Assembly (NCBI GenBank): GCA_002505405.1
Contig: DAVD01000025.1
Span: forward strand, 52,512 to 77,133
Source of the DNA: Candidatus Poseidonia alphae
Lineage (GTDB): Archaea > Thermoplasmatota > Poseidoniia > Poseidoniales > Poseidoniaceae
Direction of reading: 5' to 3'
Length of the DNA stretch: 24,622 bases
Within the stretch, counting starts at the first letter, position 1; each line of letters opens with the position of its first letter. The notes under the pieces were generated by a model. That model was not told where the DNA came from. It did no database searches and saw nothing but the letters and a program-made list of their open reading frames with translations. The translations under genes were made by a program, and so were the position numbers. Shown here one piece after another: positions 23,379 through 24,622 of the stretch.

Positions 23379-23387
23379 CATATAAAG
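23379..23387 (+). promoter_or_regulatory. TATA box of purA
   Basis: CATATAAAG is a good archaeal TATA match. A start site 25 nt downstream falls near 23408, which gives purA a leader of about 90 nt, long for this window. Confidence 0.55.
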
Positions 23388-23412
23388 CGTCGTTCATAAT
23401 CACGCCCACTGA

Positions 23413-23490
23413 ATGAGCCGATGCTCGGTTGAATCTTCCTTCGCCGGCGTCCACAGGGTTCAAAGACGGCCTTCACCGACGGCGTCATGA
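23413..23490 (+). CDS. possible 25-residue leader peptide upstream of purA
   Basis: A small open frame from ATG 23413 to TGA 23490 lies almost exactly between the predicted purA start site (about 23408) and the purA ATG at 23501. It would be nearly leaderless and encodes MSRCSVESSFAGVHRVQRRP plus five more residues. It holds no obvious run of a regulatory amino acid, though it has four Arg and six Ser. It could couple or attenuate translation of purA, or be open by chance: 25 codons is short. Confidence 0.25.
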   Translation: MSRCSVESSFAGVHRVQRRPSPTAS

Positions 23491-23500
23491 GGACAAGGAC

Positions 23501-24622
23501 ATGCCTGCTACGGTCATTCTCGGTGCCCAATGGGGCGATGAAGGAAAAGGAAAATTGGTTGATAGACTTGCAGAACAAGCCACCTGGGTGGCTCGTTTTC
23601 AAGGCGGGAACAATGCAGGGCATACGGTTGTACTCGGTGAACAAGTTCTGAAATTCCATCTCCTTCCTTCAGGGATCACGAGAAAAGAGTGCCATCTTGT
23701 CCTTGGTGACGGAATGGTCGTTGACCCATGGGTCCTTGACAGCGAACTCAACGGATGGATGGAATTGACAGGAGAAGACCCTCGGGGTGAACGTCTGTTT
23801 GTCAGTGAACGTGCTCACATCATTCTTCCTTACCATCGGTACATGGACAGTCTGGATACGAAAATCGGTACGACCGGTCGTGGAATCGGACCAACATACG
23901 CTGACAAAATCAATCGTGTAGGTTTGCGATTTGGAGATGTTGCAGAAGTCTTGAACGACATGGAATGGGCCAAAACAACCGTCCAGCGCATGAACGCTTC
24001 TCTTGAAGCAGCAGGCTCAGAGGACCGTACCTCTGTTGAGGGATTGATGGGCGATATTGAATGGATTCACAATGCTTACCGCACCTCGATTGGTAATACC
24101 GGTTTGATGTTGGACAATGCTCTCAAACTCGGAGAACACGTCATTCTTGAAGGAGCCCAAGGCTGTCTCCTTGACATTGATCAAGGGACTTATCCTTTCG
24201 TCACCTCATCGGTAACCTCCCGCGGAAATGCATCACATGGCGCAGGGATTCACCCCGGTCACGTAGAGGAAGTCATTGGAATTACCAAGGCCTACATCAC
24301 CCGTGTTGGTCACGGTTCAATGCCAACAGAGCTCGAGGACGAAGTTGGAAATCACCTCGGGACCGTCGGCCATGAATTTGGAACCACAACAGGCCGCCCC
24401 CGTCGGTGTGGATGGTTTGATGCAGTGGTCATGCGGCATGCTCAACGAATCAACGGATTTACGGGCCTTGCGCTAACGAAACTGGACGTCCTTGGGGGGC
24501 TTGATGAACTGAAAATATGTGTTGCTTACGAACTAGACGGGAAAGAGATTACTGAACTTCCTTCTACTGCTTCAGCCATCGCTCGTTGCAAACCAATCTA
24601 CATCTCAATGCCCGGTTTCCCT
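23501..24622 (+). CDS. purA: adenylosuccinate synthetase (5' part, cut by window end)
   Basis: PurA joins IMP and aspartate using GTP to make adenylosuccinate, the first committed step to AMP. 374 codons are present; the family is about 420-430 long, so roughly 50-60 residues lie beyond the edge. The N-terminus MPATVILGAQ leads into GDEGKGK at residues 12-18, with the catalytic Asp13. NNAGHTV follows with His41; both positions equal those in E. coli PurA. Further blocks are GTTGRGIGPTYADK, EGAQGCLLDIDQGTYPFVTS (IMP site) and TTTGRPRRCGWFD. ATG at 23501 matches the family start and follows AAGGAC. No frameshift is seen in the part present. Confidence 0.97.
   Translation, partial: MPATVILGAQWGDEGKGKLVDRLAEQATWVARFQGGNNAGHTVVLGEQVLKFHLLPSGITRKECHLVLGDGMVVDPWVLDSELNGWMELTGEDPRGERLFVSERAHIILPYHRYMDSLDTKIGTTGRGIGPTYADKINRVGLRFGDVAEVLNDMEWAKTTVQRMNASLEAAGSEDRTSVEGLMGDIEWIHNAYRTSIGNTGLMLDNALKLGEHVILEGAQGCLLDIDQGTYPFVTSSVTSRGNASHGAGIHPGHVEEVIGITKAYITRVGHGSMPTELEDEVGNHLGTVGHEFGTTTGRPRRCGWFDAVVMRHAQRINGFTGLALTKLDVLGGLDELKICVAYELDGKEITELPSTASAIARCKPIYISMPGFP

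Noticed and set aside
23438..23478. GGTTCAAA resembling a tRNA T-loop
   Set aside because: The flanking bases do not form a 5-bp T-stem, and no acceptor or anticodon stem could be paired around it.
23363..23659. Minus-strand open frame of 98 codons across the purA start
   Set aside because: It is the shadow of the purA frame and its promoter, with no family resemblance.
1..24622. CRISPR array, insertion sequence, prophage or defence island
   Set aside because: No regularly spaced repeats, transposase, integrase, phage structural gene or nuclease-helicase cluster was seen; the content is housekeeping and surface genes with uniform composition.

Overview
The window looks like a genome fragment from a marine euryarchaeon, most likely Marine Group II (Candidatus Poseidoniales). 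It is archaeal because it carries a transcription factor B, a membrane-anchored LonB protease, an archaeal-type aspartyl-tRNA synthetase, an archaeal TrmI-like tRNA methyltransferase, UPF0147, ribosomal protein L40e and a FlaK-like prepilin peptidase. The placement in MG-II is an inference from this gene mix, from the very large secreted repeat proteins and from the proline-rich GWTMEQW-type cytoplasmic tail on one of them. Coding density is high: several convergent neighbours end within 0-4 nt of each other. Two start modes coexist: some starts have a GGTGA-type Shine-Dalgarno (946, 13928, 16066, 19156 and AAGGAG at 23240), others have a TATA box about 25 nt upstream and are probably leaderless (10347, 19229, 20387).

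Layout. 1-2583 (minus): an alpha/beta hydrolase, an SDR oxidoreductase with a non-canonical active site and a TPR protein form a tight cluster, followed by a possible partial gene running off the left edge. 2640-3753 (plus): a small secreted protein and a CPBP intramembrane protease. 3756-5162 (minus): aspS. 5447-9424 (plus): a 1325-residue cell-surface protein made of Ig-like/NEW3-type modules with an SGNH-hydrolase-like domain inserted in one of them, a C-terminal membrane anchor and a cytoplasmic zinc ribbon. 9425-10210 (minus): a TrmI-like tRNA m1A methyltransferase. 10347-13853 (plus): a 1168-residue surface protein that starts with a CPHC thioredoxin-like domain and ends in a membrane anchor with an unusual cytoplasmic tail. 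13928-18886 (plus): lonB, an MFS transporter and an AI-2E/PerM-type membrane protein with an extra cytoplasmic domain. 18890-20224: UPF0147 (minus) and a prepilin peptidase (plus), diverging from a shared AT-rich element. 20238-21838: L40e (minus, only 49 aa), a metallo-beta-lactamase-fold protein with a destroyed metal motif (plus), and a small beta-propeller-like protein (minus). 21909-23240 (minus): tfb followed by a small zinc-binding protein. 23501-24622 (plus): purA, cut by the right edge.

The genes are mostly housekeeping (translation, transcription initiation, proteolysis, purine synthesis) mixed with surface and secretion functions. No CRISPR array, insertion sequence, phage gene, tRNA or rRNA was recognised. 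The best candidates for something undescribed are the two multidomain surface proteins, the catalytically altered SDR and MBL proteins, the inverted repeats around the tfb promoter, and a 25-codon leader ORF that nearly fills the predicted purA 5' leader.
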